The notes under the pieces are model-generated. The model ran no database searches. It saw only the letters and a list, made by a program, of their open reading frames with translations, and was not told where the DNA came from. Of a DNA stretch of 64,000 nucleotides, positions 53,909 to 63,704 are shown in pieces. Position 1 is the first letter of the stretch. Each line of letters opens with the position of its first letter. Made by a program: the position numbers and the translations under genes. The stretch comes from Burkholderia pyrrocinia (GTDB lineage: Bacteria; Pseudomonadota; Gammaproteobacteria; Burkholderiales; Burkholderiaceae): the NCBI RefSeq assembly GCF_018417535.1, contig NZ_CP070979.1, positions 1,240,001-1,304,000 on the forward strand, in the 5' to 3' direction.

Positions 53909-55699
53909 ATGAGCTATAACGCCCCCGTCAAGGACATGCTGTTCGTGCTGAAGGAACTCGCGGGCATCGACGCCGTTGCGCAGTTGCCGGGTTTCGAGGA
54001 TGCCGGTTACGACACGGCGCAGGCCGTGCTCGACGAGTCCGCGAAATTCTGCGGCGAGGTGCTGGCGCCGCTGAACGTCGAAGGCGACCGCAACCCGAGC
54101 AGCTGGAAGGACGGTGTCGTGACCGCGACGCCGGGCTTCGCGCAAGCGTTCCGCCAGTTCGTCGAAGGCGGCTGGCAGGGGCTGCAGCATCCGGCCGAGT
54201 ACGACGGCCAGGGGCTGCCGAAGCTGATCGCGACGCCGTGCATCGAGATGCTGAACGCGTCGAACCTGTCGTTCGCGCTGTGCCCGCTGCTGACCGACGG
54301 CGCGATCGAGGCGCTGCTGACGGCCGGCACCGACGCGCAGAAGCAGCGCTACGTGCCGAAGCTGATCTCGGGCGAATGGACCGGCACGATGAACCTGACC
54401 GAGCCGCAGGCGGGCTCCGATCTGGCGCTGGTGCGCTCGCGCGCCGAGCCGCAGGGCGACGGCACGTACAAGGTGTTCGGCACGAAGATCTTCATCACGT
54501 GGGGCGAGCACGACATGGCGGACAACATCGTCCACCTGGTGCTGGCGCGCACGCCGAACGCGCCGGAAGGCGTGAAGGGCATCTCGCTGTTCATCGTGCC
54601 GAAGTTCATGGTCAACGAGGACGGCTCGCCGGGCGCGCGCAACGACGTGCACTGCGTGTCGATCGAGCACAAGCTCGGGATCAAGGCGAGCCCGACGGCG
54701 GCGCTGCAGTACGGCGACCACGGCGGCGCGATCGGCTACCTGATCGGCGAAGAGAACCGCGGCCTCGAATACATGTTCATCATGATGAACGCGGCGCGCT
54801 TCGGGGTCGGGATGCAGGGGATCGGCGTGGCCGACCGCGCGTACCAGAAGGCGGCGGAATTCGCGAAGGAACGCGTGCAGAGCCGCCCGGTGGACGGCTC
54901 GGCCAAGCAGTCGGTGACGATCATCCATCACCCGGACGTGCGCCGGATGCTCGGCACGATGCGAGCGCTGACCGAAGGCGCGCGGGCGCTGGCGTACGTG
55001 GCGGCCGCGCACAGCGACCTTGCCCACCGCCATCCGGACGAGGCGACGCGTGCGCGTCATCAGGCAATCTACGAGTATCTGGTGCCGGTGGTGAAGGGCT
55101 GGAGCACGGAGATGGTGAACGACGTGGCGAGCCTGGGCGTGCAGGTGCACGGCGGGATGGGCTTCATCGAGGAGACGGGCGCGGCGCAGTACTATCGCGA
55201 TGCGCGGATCCTGGCGATCTACGAAGGGACGACGGCGATCCAGGCGAACGACCTGGTGGGTCGCAAGACGATGCGCGACGGCGGCGCGGTGGCGCAGGCG
55301 CTGATCGCGGAGATCGGCGAGACGGTGGCGGCGCTGGGCAGGCTGGACGGTGCGGCGGCCGCGTCGATGAAGGCGCAGCTGGAAAAGGGTGCGGGTGCGC
55401 TGTCGTCGGTGGTGGACTACGTGGTGGCGAACGTGAAGCGGGACCCGAACGCGGTGTTCGCGGGCAGCGTGCCGTACCTGAAGCTGGCGGGCGTGGTGCT
55501 GTGCGGGTGGCAGATGGCGCGCGCGCTGGTGGCGGCGCAGGCGAACCGCGCGAGCGACCCGGCGTTCTTCGACGCGAAGATCGCGATCGCGCAATGCTAT
55601 GCGGAGCACGTTCTCGTGCAGGCCGGCGCGCTCGAAGCGTCGATCGTCGGCGCGAAGGGCAACGAGAGTGTGCTCGCGTTGACGGAAGACCAGTTCTGA
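53909..55699 (+). CDS. acyl-CoA dehydrogenase (DmdC-like, long form)
   Basis: 596 residues, the length of the long acyl-CoA dehydrogenase subgroup with an extra C-terminal domain. MNLTEPQAGSDLALVRSRA binds FAD, IEHKLGIKASPTAALQYGD is the second signature and QYYRDARILAIYEGTTAIQANDL carries the catalytic-base region (YEGTT). It makes the 2-enoyl-CoA and passes electrons to ETF. The gene for its electron acceptor's oxidoreductase follows 36 nt later. Confidence 0.92.
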   Translation: MSYNAPVKDMLFVLKELAGIDAVAQLPGFEDAGYDTAQAVLDESAKFCGEVLAPLNVEGDRNPSSWKDGVVTATPGFAQAFRQFVEGGWQGLQHPAEYDGQGLPKLIATPCIEMLNASNLSFALCPLLTDGAIEALLTAGTDAQKQRYVPKLISGEWTGTMNLTEPQAGSDLALVRSRAEPQGDGTYKVFGTKIFITWGEHDMADNIVHLVLARTPNAPEGVKGISLFIVPKFMVNEDGSPGARNDVHCVSIEHKLGIKASPTAALQYGDHGGAIGYLIGEENRGLEYMFIMMNAARFGVGMQGIGVADRAYQKAAEFAKERVQSRPVDGSAKQSVTIIHHPDVRRMLGTMRALTEGARALAYVAAAHSDLAHRHPDEATRARHQAIYEYLVPVVKGWSTEMVNDVASLGVQVHGGMGFIEETGAAQYYRDARILAIYEGTTAIQANDLVGRKTMRDGGAVAQALIAEIGETVAALGRLDGAAAASMKAQLEKGAGALSSVVDYVVANVKRDPNAVFAGSVPYLKLAGVVLCGWQMARALVAAQANRASDPAFFDAKIAIAQCYAEHVLVQAGALEASIVGAKGNESVLALTEDQF

Positions 55700-55735
55700 C
55701 CGGCTGACGGTCGGGACGCAGGAGGAGACAGGATT

Positions 55736-57409
55736 TTGACCACACAGGACTTGCTCGCGCAATACGGCCCGCGCGAATCGATGGAATACGACGTCGTGAT
55801 CGTCGGCGGCGGCCCCGCCGGGCTGTCGGCGGCGATCCGGCTCAAGCAGCTGGCCGCCGAGAAAGGCACCGAGATCGGCGTGTGCGTGCTCGAGAAGGGT
55901 TCCGAGATCGGCGCGCACATCCTGTCGGGCGCGGTGATGGACCCGCGCGCGATCACCGAACTGTTCCCCGACTGGAAGGAACAGGGCGCGCCGCTCACCG
56001 TCGAGGTGACGGAAGATCGCTTCCTGTTCCTGTCCGAGAAGAGCGCGGTGACCACGCCGAACTGGGCGCTGCCCGAGAACTTCAAGAACCACGGCAACTA
56101 CGTGATCTCGCTGGGCAACGTCACGCGCTGGCTCGGCACCCAGGCCGAGGCGCTGGGCGTCGAGATCTTCCCGGGCTTCCCGGCCGCCGAGATTCTCTAT
56201 AACGACGACGGCTCCGTGAAGGGTGTCGCGACCGGCAACATGGGCGTGGGCAAGGACGGCGAGCCGACCGAGAACTTCCAGCTCGGCATGGAGCTGCACG
56301 CGAAGTACACGCTGTTCGCCGAAGGCTGCCGCGGCCATCTGGGCCGCCAGCTGATCTCGAAGTTCAAGCTCGACGCGAACGCCGAGCCGCAGGCGTACGG
56401 GATCGGCATCAAGGAACTGTGGGAAATCGATCCCGCGAAGCACAAGCCGGGCCTCGTGATCCACACGGCCGGCTGGCCGCTGAAGTCGGATACCTACGGC
56501 GGCTCGTTCCTGTATCACATGGACAACAACCAGGTCGTGGTCGGCTTCGTGGTGGGCCTCGGCTACACGAACCCGTACCTGTCGCCGTTCGAGGAATTCC
56601 AGCGCTACAAGACGCACCCGTCGATCCGCGCGTTCCTGGAAGGCGGCAAGCGCGTGTCGTATGGCGCGCGCGCGATCACCGCGGGCGGGCTGCTGTCGCT
56701 GCCGAAGACGGTGTTCCCGGGCGGCGCGCTGATCGGCGACGACGCGGGTTTCCTGAACGCATCGCGGATCAAGGGCAGCCACGCGGCGATCAAGACCGGC
56801 ATGCTGGCGGCCGACGCCGCGTTCGACGCGGTGCAGGCCGGCCGCCAGAGCGACGAACTCAACGCCTATCCGGACGCCTTCAAGCAGTCGTGGCTGTACG
56901 CGGAGCTGTACCGCGCGCGCAACTTCAAGCAGTGGATGGCCAAGGGGCTGTACCTCGGCACGCTGATGGTCGGGCTCGAGCAGAAGGTGATGGGCGGCAA
57001 CGTGCCGTGGACGCTGCATCACCAGCACGCGGACCACGAGATGCTGAAGCCGGCGTCGCAGTGCGAGCCGATCGAGTATCCGAAGCCGGACGGCAAGCTG
57101 ACGTTCGACCGGCTGTCGTCGGTGTTCATCTCGAACACGAACCACGAGGAGAACCAGCCGGCGCACCTGACGCTGAAGGATGCGAGCGTGCCGGTGAACG
57201 TAAACCTGCGCACCTACGCGGGGCCGGAGGCACGCTTCTGCCCGGCGGCGGTGTACGAGTTCATGAAGAACGACGACGGCAGCGATCGGCTGGTGATCAA
57301 CGCGCAGAACTGCGTGCACTGCAAGACCTGCGACATCAAGGACCCGACGCAGAACATCGTGTGGGTCACGCCGGAAGGCGGCGGCGGGCCGAATTACCCG
57401 AACATGTAA
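55736..57409 (+). CDS. electron-transfer flavoprotein:ubiquinone oxidoreductase
   Basis: 557 residues. TTG is chosen as start because AGGAGG lies upstream and MTTQDLLAQYGPRESMEYDVVIVGGGPAG is the usual opening; an ATG at 55781 would remove 15 residues. FAD motif VVIVGGGPAGLSAAIRLKQ, a central part with HTAGWPLKSDTYGGSFLYHM, and the 4Fe-4S cluster region near the end (CVHCKTCDIKDP, preceded by FCPAAVYEF). Inner-membrane enzyme that passes electrons from ETF to ubiquinone. Confidence 0.94.
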   Translation: MTTQDLLAQYGPRESMEYDVVIVGGGPAGLSAAIRLKQLAAEKGTEIGVCVLEKGSEIGAHILSGAVMDPRAITELFPDWKEQGAPLTVEVTEDRFLFLSEKSAVTTPNWALPENFKNHGNYVISLGNVTRWLGTQAEALGVEIFPGFPAAEILYNDDGSVKGVATGNMGVGKDGEPTENFQLGMELHAKYTLFAEGCRGHLGRQLISKFKLDANAEPQAYGIGIKELWEIDPAKHKPGLVIHTAGWPLKSDTYGGSFLYHMDNNQVVVGFVVGLGYTNPYLSPFEEFQRYKTHPSIRAFLEGGKRVSYGARAITAGGLLSLPKTVFPGGALIGDDAGFLNASRIKGSHAAIKTGMLAADAAFDAVQAGRQSDELNAYPDAFKQSWLYAELYRARNFKQWMAKGLYLGTLMVGLEQKVMGGNVPWTLHHQHADHEMLKPASQCEPIEYPKPDGKLTFDRLSSVFISNTNHEENQPAHLTLKDASVPVNVNLRTYAGPEARFCPAAVYEFMKNDDGSDRLVINAQNCVHCKTCDIKDPTQNIVWVTPEGGGGPNYPNM

Positions 57410-57451
57410 CGCATCAACGCGCCTGCGTGCGCGAACGAACCGGAGCAGACG

Positions 57452-58645
57452 ATGAGCAATGCAGCGAAAGAAGTCGTGGTGGTGAGCGGTGTCCGTACCG
57501 CGATCGGTGATTTCGGCGGCAGCCTGAAGGATTTCTCGCCGACCGACCTCGGTGCGAAGGTCGTGCGCGAAGTGCTGTCGCGTGCGAACGTGCCGGGCGA
57601 CGCGGTCGGGCATGTCGTGTTCGGTCACGTCGTGAACACGGAACCGAAGGACATGTATCTCGCGCGCGTCGCGGCGATCGACGGCGGCGTTGCGCAGCAC
57701 GCGCCGGCGCTGACCGTGAACCGCCTGTGCGGCTCGGGCCTGCAGGCGATCGTGTCGGCCGCGCAGACGATCATGCTCGGCGATGCCGACGTCGCGATCG
57801 GCGGCGGTTCGGAGAACATGAGCCGCGCGCCGTACACCGTGCCGGCCGCGCGCTTCGGCCAGCGCATGGGCGACGGCAAGCTCGTCGACATGATGCTCGG
57901 CGCGCTGCACGACCCGTTCCAGACGATCCACATGGGCGTGACGGCCGAGAACGTCGCACGCAAGTACGGCATCTCGCGCGATGCGCAGGATGCGCTCGCG
58001 CTCGAATCGCATCGTCGCGCGGCGCGCGCGATCGCGGAAGGGCGCTTCAAGGATCAGATCCTGCCGATCGCGATTCGCACGAAGAAGGGCGAGGTGGCGT
58101 TCGATTCCGACGAGCACGTGCGTCACGACGCGAGCGCGGACGATTTCACGAAGCTGCGCCCGGTGTTCGCGAAGGAGAACGGCACCGTGACGGCCGGCAA
58201 TGCATCGGGCATCAACGATGCGGCCGCGGCCGTGCTGATGATGAGCGCGGATGCCGCGCGGGCGCAGGGCGTGAAGCCGCTCGCACGTCTCGTCGCGTAT
58301 GCGCACGCGGGCGTCGATCCGGCGTACATGGGCATCGGCCCCGTGCCGGCCACGCAGAAGGCGCTCGAACGTGCGGGCCTGACGATCGCCGATCTCGACG
58401 TGATCGAGGCGAACGAGGCGTTCGCCGCGCAGGCCTGCGCGGTCACGCAGGAGCTTGGCCTCGATCCCGCGAAGGTCAACCCGAACGGGTCGGGCATCTC
58501 GCTCGGTCACCCGATCGGTGCGACCGGCGCGCTGATCACGGTCAAGGCGCTGTACGAGCTGAAGCGCATCGGCGGGCGCTACGCGCTCGTGACGATGTGT
58601 ATCGGCGGCGGCCAGGGGATTGCTGCGATCTTCGAGAACATCTGA
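57452..58645 (+). CDS. acetyl-CoA acetyltransferase (thiolase)
   Basis: 397 residues. Nucleophile Cys in [16 protein letters not shown], then [11 protein letters not shown], the catalytic His in [16 protein letters not shown] and the second Cys in [16 protein letters not shown] complete thiolase II. It would cleave 3-ketoacyl-CoA or make acetoacetyl-CoA. Part of the oxidation operon, 42 nt after the ETF oxidoreductase gene. Confidence 0.94.
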   Translation: MSNAAKEVVVVSGVRTAIGDFGGSLKDFSPTDLGAKVVREVLSRANVPGDAVGHVVFGHVVNTEPKDMYLARVAAIDGGVAQHAPALTVNRLCGSGLQAIVSAAQTIMLGDADVAIGGGSENMSRAPYTVPAARFGQRMGDGKLVDMMLGALHDPFQTIHMGVTAENVARKYGISRDAQDALALESHRRAARAIAEGRFKDQILPIAIRTKKGEVAFDSDEHVRHDASADDFTKLRPVFAKENGTVTAGNASGINDAAAAVLMMSADAARAQGVKPLARLVAYAHAGVDPAYMGIGPVPATQKALERAGLTIADLDVIEANEAFAAQACAVTQELGLDPAKVNPNGSGISLGHPIGATGALITVKALYELKRIGGRYALVTMCIGGGQGIAAIFENI

Positions 58646-58683
58646 TAATCGAACGCTCAGCACCCGAACACACAGGAAATTTC

Positions 58684-59538
58684 ATGGCCATCGAAATCGT
58701 CGGCGTCGTGGGCGCCGGAACCATGGGCAACGGCATTGCGCAGACCGCCGCCGTTGCGGGACTCAACGTCGTGATGATCGACGTCAGCGATGCCGCGCTC
58801 GACAAGGGCATCGCGACGCTGAAGGGCAGCCTCGAGCGGCTCGTGTCGAAGGACAAGCTCGACGCAGCTACGCGCGACGCGGCGCTGGCGCGCATCACGA
58901 CGTCGACCGACTATGCGAAGCTTGCGTCGGCCGACATCGTGATCGAAGCCGCGACCGAGAACGTCGAGCTGAAGGGCCGCATCCTGAAGCAGATCGAGGC
59001 CGTTGCGCGCCCCGACGCGATCATCGCGACCAACACGTCGTCGATCTCGATCACCGCGCTCGCAGCGCCGCTCGCCGATCCGGCGCGCTTCGTCGGCATG
59101 CACTTCTTCAACCCGGTGCCGCTGATGCCGCTCGTCGAGATCATCCGCGGGCTGCAGACGAGCGATGAGACCGCATCGGCCGTGCGCGCGCTCACCGAGC
59201 GTTTCGACAAGTCGCCGATCGGCGTGCGCAACTCGCCGGGCTTCGTCGTGAACCGGATTCTCGTGCCGATGATCAACGAGGCGTTCTTCGTGCTGGCCGA
59301 GGGCATCGCGTCGGCCGAGGAGATCGACGCGGGGATGAAGCTCGGCGCGAACCACCCGATCGGGCCGCTCGCGCTGGCCGACCTCGTGGGCCTCGACGTG
59401 TGCCTCGCGGTGATGGACGTGTTCGTGAAGGACTTCGGCGATCCGAAGTATCGGGCGTGCCCGCTGCTGCGCGAGATGGTGTCGGCAGGGCGGCTCGGGA
59501 GGAAGACGGGGCGCGGGGTGTACGACTACAGCAAGTAA
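58684..59538 (+). CDS. 3-hydroxybutyryl-CoA dehydrogenase
   Basis: 284 residues, AGGAAA site before the ATG. Rossmann motif [57 protein letters not shown] (with the catalytic His) and the C-terminal helical domain ([19 protein letters not shown]). It oxidises 3-hydroxyacyl-CoA with NAD. Last gene of the operon; the type VI genes converge from the other side. Confidence 0.94.
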   Translation: MAIEIVGVVGAGTMGNGIAQTAAVAGLNVVMIDVSDAALDKGIATLKGSLERLVSKDKLDAATRDAALARITTSTDYAKLASADIVIEAATENVELKGRILKQIEAVARPDAIIATNTSSISITALAAPLADPARFVGMHFFNPVPLMPLVEIIRGLQTSDETASAVRALTERFDKSPIGVRNSPGFVVNRILVPMINEAFFVLAEGIASAEEIDAGMKLGANHPIGPLALADLVGLDVCLAVMDVFVKDFGDPKYRACPLLREMVSAGRLGRKTGRGVYDYSK

Positions 59539-59603
59539 GCGGCACACCATGCCACTTCGCGCGGCCGCGTGCGTTGTGCGGTGCAATCTTGTTTTCTGGT
59601 CGG

Positions 59604-60707
59604 TCACGAACCGTCGTCGTCTTCCCATTGCGCCAGAAGCTCGGCCGGAATTGCCTTGACGACTTCGGCGTAGCGTTTGCCGACGAACTGTTCGGCGCGT
59701 TTGAGTAACACCGGAATCGGGCTGCTCGGTTCGTGATGTTCGAACCATGCCCGCGCGGCTCGAATCGTTGCAAGCGCCGAGTCCCGGTCGGACGGCATGG
59801 ACTTATTTTGAGCCGGGGCACATTCAGGATCGCTCGCCGATACAGAATTCGCCGGCGCGGTCAGCGTTACCGCGTCGTCTTGCAAAGATGTGTCGGGCAT
59901 CGCGGTCGGAGCGGGAATCGTATCGGGCGGTTCGGCCGATACGGCCTGCGTGGGCGTGCCTAATCTGTCGAGCAGTCGCGTCAGCATCGAAAGGTCTGGC
60001 TGGTGGAATTCGAGATGACTGTTGCACCACGCGTTGATCGTGGCGAGATGGGCGATCGTATCGTCGATGCCTTCGATCGTTGCGGGGTGCTGCGTGTGCA
60101 GATCCTGCAACTGCTGGATGACGGATTCGGGCGCGAGCGCATCGGCCGGACGCGGATGCGCGAAGGCGCGTTCGACGTCGCGCACCTGCAGGCGGGTAAC
60201 GGTCGACTTCACCAGTACGATTTCCCGGACATCGGCCAGCAACCCTTCGGGGTCGGATAGCGCTTGCAATGCGTTCATTCGCATTTCCAGCGCCGCGTCG
60301 CGATCGTTATCGGTGCTCGTCTGCGGATGGATATCGTCCGGAAAGGCTTGCACCCACGCAGCCAGCACCGCGGTTCCCTCTGCCAGGCCCACGACACCAC
60401 CGAGACGTACGCGGCAACGTGTATACAGCACGGCGACACGCAGGTCCTTCGTGCGCATCATGAGCCGCCGACAATCCCGTTCGATCTCGCTCCAGTTGAG
60501 CGGATCGGGCGCGCCCACGAACGCACCGTACTGTACGTCCTGTTTGGGGGCAACTCGGGAGAACAGCACGACGAAATCGTGGTCGTATTCGAGGTCCGGG
60601 CCACAGAGCAAGTCATCGCTTACGGGCGTGAGCCAGTCGAAATGCGGCACATTCGCGGCGGATGTCCGGGCCGGTTTGCCGGGCGCGGCGGATTGCTTCT
60701 TGCTCAT
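59604..60707 (-). CDS. tssA: type VI secretion protein TssA (ImpA N-terminal domain)
   Basis: 367 residues. The ImpA_N domain is recognisable at residues about 25-150 (FDWLTPVSDDLLCGPDLEYD and RDCRRLMMRTKDLRVAVLYTRC). A Pro/Ser-rich linker leads to a C-terminal helical domain (RAARAWFEHHEPSSPIPVLLKRAEQFVGKRYAEVVKAI), the short TssA C-terminal type. TssA organises baseplate and sheath assembly. Two nt after the tssG stop. Confidence 0.88.
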   Translation of the reverse strand: MSKKQSAAPGKPARTSAANVPHFDWLTPVSDDLLCGPDLEYDHDFVVLFSRVAPKQDVQYGAFVGAPDPLNWSEIERDCRRLMMRTKDLRVAVLYTRCRVRLGGVVGLAEGTAVLAAWVQAFPDDIHPQTSTDNDRDAALEMRMNALQALSDPEGLLADVREIVLVKSTVTRLQVRDVERAFAHPRPADALAPESVIQQLQDLHTQHPATIEGIDDTIAHLATINAWCNSHLEFHQPDLSMLTRLLDRLGTPTQAVSAEPPDTIPAPTAMPDTSLQDDAVTLTAPANSVSASDPECAPAQNKSMPSDRDSALATIRAARAWFEHHEPSSPIPVLLKRAEQFVGKRYAEVVKAIPAELLAQWEDDDGS

Positions 60708-60709
60708 GG

Positions 60710-61780
60710 TCAGTTCTTGAGATCAGTGGCACGGCGATCGAAATGCCGCACGTAACGTTCGGGCTCGAATCGCATGCCGGTAATGGGCTTATGCGGGGAC
60801 GGGCGACCGAGCCACCCGGACCAGCCCATGCGCTGCCGGCCGCCCATAACCGCAGGCGGAGCACTCTCTGGCTTGATACGCAACTCAAGCTCCCATCCCA
60901 ACTCGTAGCCGACGAACGCCCGTACCCACTCGACGAGCCGAGGCAGATCCTCGCCCTGCGGCGTGAAGCGTAGGTAGGCGTCGAGATCGACCGGACCGAT
61001 CACAATGCGAAAGCGATGCTGTCGATCCGGGGCGACGCGGCCGAGCATTGCACCTTGTCCCATTGTCGCCGTCGCTCCAGGACGACCCATGCGGCCGAGA
61101 TCGGCGGGATCGATCTCGATCCAGTGAAACACGTTCTCCTCGATCGCGACCGGCACGCCGAAGTAACGTTCGAGCGTGGCGCGTAGTCCGTCCGGATTGC
61201 GGGCTTCGCGCACGAGGTGCGCGGTGGCGGCGAGACGCGCGTGCGAGGGCAGGGGGCGCCGACTGATTTCGCCGACGTCTTGCCCGCCGAGGCTCGCGAT
61301 GTAAAACGAAAACCGCTCGTTGTCCTTTCGGTCAAGTCCGGCTGTCGACTGGGACGAAGCCCACGCGCGATAGAGCAGCGTGAAGAAGCGGTGATGGAAG
61401 AGGTCAAGAAAATCAGCCGTTGTCGTATCTCGCCGGCTGTCCTCGCGATCCTTCGCGATCTCGGTCACGTGGATCGGCAGCGGGCCGTTGGGGCCGAGCA
61501 TCCCGAGGCCGAACAGTCGCACCTTCAATCGCCCATCGGCTTCCTGCGCGTTTGCAACTTCGCGCGGCGCAAACGCAAGGCTCGCTTGCTGGCCGAGCCG
61601 GAACGGCTCCGAGCGCGGCCGACGTGCGGTGCCGATCGGATCGATCGCCGCGTTCGCGCCGATACGTCGTAACAGCGACAGGAATCCGAAACGCCACGGC
61701 TCGGCCTGCAAGTGTTCGAGCAGCTCTGGCGACAGCGTGCTGTCGCGTAGCAGAACCGGCAGCGTCGCGCGCTTCATCAC
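60710..61780 (-). CDS. tssG: type VI secretion baseplate protein TssG
   Basis: 356 residues starting MMKRATLPVLLRDS; the next Met is an equally good start. WRFGFLSLLRRIGA, EPFRLGQQASLAFAPREVA and DFLDLFHHRFFTLLYRAW are the TssG (VasB/ImpH) blocks. It forms the baseplate wedge with TssF, TssE and TssK. Overlaps the tssF gene by 4 nt. Confidence 0.92.
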   Translation of the reverse strand: MMKRATLPVLLRDSTLSPELLEHLQAEPWRFGFLSLLRRIGANAAIDPIGTARRPRSEPFRLGQQASLAFAPREVANAQEADGRLKVRLFGLGMLGPNGPLPIHVTEIAKDREDSRRDTTTADFLDLFHHRFFTLLYRAWASSQSTAGLDRKDNERFSFYIASLGGQDVGEISRRPLPSHARLAATAHLVREARNPDGLRATLERYFGVPVAIEENVFHWIEIDPADLGRMGRPGATATMGQGAMLGRVAPDRQHRFRIVIGPVDLDAYLRFTPQGEDLPRLVEWVRAFVGYELGWELELRIKPESAPPAVMGGRQRMGWSGWLGRPSPHKPITGMRFEPERYVRHFDRRATDLKN

Positions 61781-63666
61781 AGTACTCCGCGCGTGCCGGT
61801 GCGCACGGGCCAGCGGGCAATGCGGCCACGCTGCATCGAATGCAGCTCGGTGTGCGTAAAGCTGTTGATCGAGACGTGCCGTGCGAGCCAGTGCTCGAGG
61901 ATCGTTCCGAAGAGATAGGGGCTCATGCCAGAGAAGCCGGTTTCATCCACCGTCAGCGCGCACTCGATGCCGCGCCCGAACGTCATCGGGCCGGTCCCCG
62001 GCAGCTTGCGCGTCACCGGGCGTGTCTTGACGCCGACAAGGCTTTCGACTTGCCGGTTTTGCGCGGAGTCGCCTTCCGCGAGGTACAGACGCAGCAGATC
62101 GCGAAGCCCCTGACCGCCTTCGCGGTGATCGAGATCGTCTAGCGGCAGATAGTTGAAGTTGAGTTGGCGGATCAGGCGCCACGCCATTTCCCGCTCGGCA
62201 TACGGCGGCAGCGGCGGACTCGGCGGCCGGATGAGGCCGATGCTTTCCACCGGCGCGGACTCCGCGGTCTCCAGATCGCGTACGCCGTTGCGCGGCACGA
62301 GCGTGGCCAGATCGCGGTTGGTCAGGAGCGCGTCGACTGACAGGAAGCGGAGGTTTTCGGCATAAGGTGCCTCGTTCTGGTCGACGAGCGAGAGAAACAC
62401 TTCGGTGCCGACGTAGGGCGTACGCGTACCGTAACGACGCGCGGAATTGGACACGAGGCGCTGTTCACGCCGAGTCGAGAAGTAACGTCCGTGATTACCC
62501 TCGTCGTTGTTCAGTGTCTGGTAGAGCGAACGGAATTCAAGCTCTTCGGATGTGAGGGCCACCTGACCGTACACGGTCTCCACCGAAAACACCTCGTAGT
62601 CGAGCGGCGCCTGTCGCGCTGGCACGAGGTGAAACTCGGTCTCGCGCGGCGAGATTTCTATTCTGTCGGTGTGTTTGCTGAAGAGATTGATGACGGGCGT
62701 GCAGAAAAGCGCAAAGCGAGAAGCGTCAACGAGGTTTGCGAGCTGCCCTGGCACCCGGTCGAGCAGGACGACGATTTCGGCTTCCCGGCCACGAATCCGC
62801 GAGAGCCCTTCGGCGAGGCCGTTCAACGCAAAGAACCAGAACCGTCCCGGGCATGCAAAGTACTCGTGCAGCAGGTTGTGGCCGTGAAATTTCGCCCAGC
62901 TGAGCGGAAGCAGATTTTGGTCGATGCGCAACCCCTCGTGCTCTACCGCGCTCTGAGTAACGGCGGCAAGCGGACGACCGGGTACGCCGAATTCACCGGG
63001 TACGCCAATCACGGACGCGATTCCGCCTGCGTGCAACAGTTCGAAGAGATGCGAGGCGACCTGCTCATCACCTGCCAGGTGGACGGGAAGCCGATCGAGC
63101 CCCTTCAGATCGGCGATATGCACGTCGCCGGTCGTGGCGAGCTTGATCCGCAACGCGCCTCGTACTTGCGTATCCGGTGGCGTATAACGTTCGAGCGCAG
63201 GAATGTCGGGCGGAATACCGGTCAGGCGTGCGTCGGTGATCGTGAGCGGCCACAGCGTCACGTCCTGTCCACTCGTAAACTGGCACGCGGTTCTTTCTCC
63301 ATCAGGAACCCGCGCAGTGAACGATGTGCCGCGCGCGATGCGATACCCTTCGGTGAGTTTGCCTTCAGTCCGGCCCGGATACAGGCGTGCGACGGCAATC
63401 GAGGGAGTGGGCGCGACATAGTTCGGGTAGATAACTTCGAGCAACCGCTGCGTGAAGCGCGGGAACTCGGCGTCAAGCTTGATCTGCATGCGTGCGGCCA
63501 TGAAGCTGAACGACTCGATCAGGCGCTCGACGTAGGGGTCGGCCACTTCGCCTGCCTGCATCCCGAGTCGACGCGCGATCTTCGGGTGTGCATGCGCGAA
63601 TTCAGCGGCCAGCTCGCGCATGTAGATGAGTTCCTGGTTGTAGTAGTCGAGCAGTCGCGGGTCCAT
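61777..63666 (-). CDS. tssF: type VI secretion baseplate protein TssF
   Basis: 629 residues starting MDPRLLDYYNQELIYMRELAAEFAHAHPKIARRLGM, the usual TssF opening; the frame is open 93 codons upstream but overlaps tssE. Typical segments are DPYVERLIESFSFMAARMQIKLDAEFPRF and the C-terminal VDETGFSGMSPYLFGTILEHWLARHVSINSFTHTEL. Baseplate wedge component, two copies per wedge in known structures. Confidence 0.94.
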   Translation of the reverse strand: MDPRLLDYYNQELIYMRELAAEFAHAHPKIARRLGMQAGEVADPYVERLIESFSFMAARMQIKLDAEFPRFTQRLLEVIYPNYVAPTPSIAVARLYPGRTEGKLTEGYRIARGTSFTARVPDGERTACQFTSGQDVTLWPLTITDARLTGIPPDIPALERYTPPDTQVRGALRIKLATTGDVHIADLKGLDRLPVHLAGDEQVASHLFELLHAGGIASVIGVPGEFGVPGRPLAAVTQSAVEHEGLRIDQNLLPLSWAKFHGHNLLHEYFACPGRFWFFALNGLAEGLSRIRGREAEIVVLLDRVPGQLANLVDASRFALFCTPVINLFSKHTDRIEISPRETEFHLVPARQAPLDYEVFSVETVYGQVALTSEELEFRSLYQTLNNDEGNHGRYFSTRREQRLVSNSARRYGTRTPYVGTEVFLSLVDQNEAPYAENLRFLSVDALLTNRDLATLVPRNGVRDLETAESAPVESIGLIRPPSPPLPPYAEREMAWRLIRQLNFNYLPLDDLDHREGGQGLRDLLRLYLAEGDSAQNRQVESLVGVKTRPVTRKLPGTGPMTFGRGIECALTVDETGFSGMSPYLFGTILEHWLARHVSINSFTHTELHSMQRGRIARWPVRTGTRGVL

Positions 63667-63704
63667 CGGAGTGGTCACTTTGTTGTCGTTGTGCTGCGCG
63701 GGGC

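Noticed and set aside
53816..58663. A 4.8-kb open frame on the minus strand
   Set aside because: It is antisense to acyl-CoA dehydrogenase, ETF oxidoreductase and thiolase genes, all with clear families. The composition (Arg/His/Ala-rich) is the usual mirror of GC-rich coding DNA.
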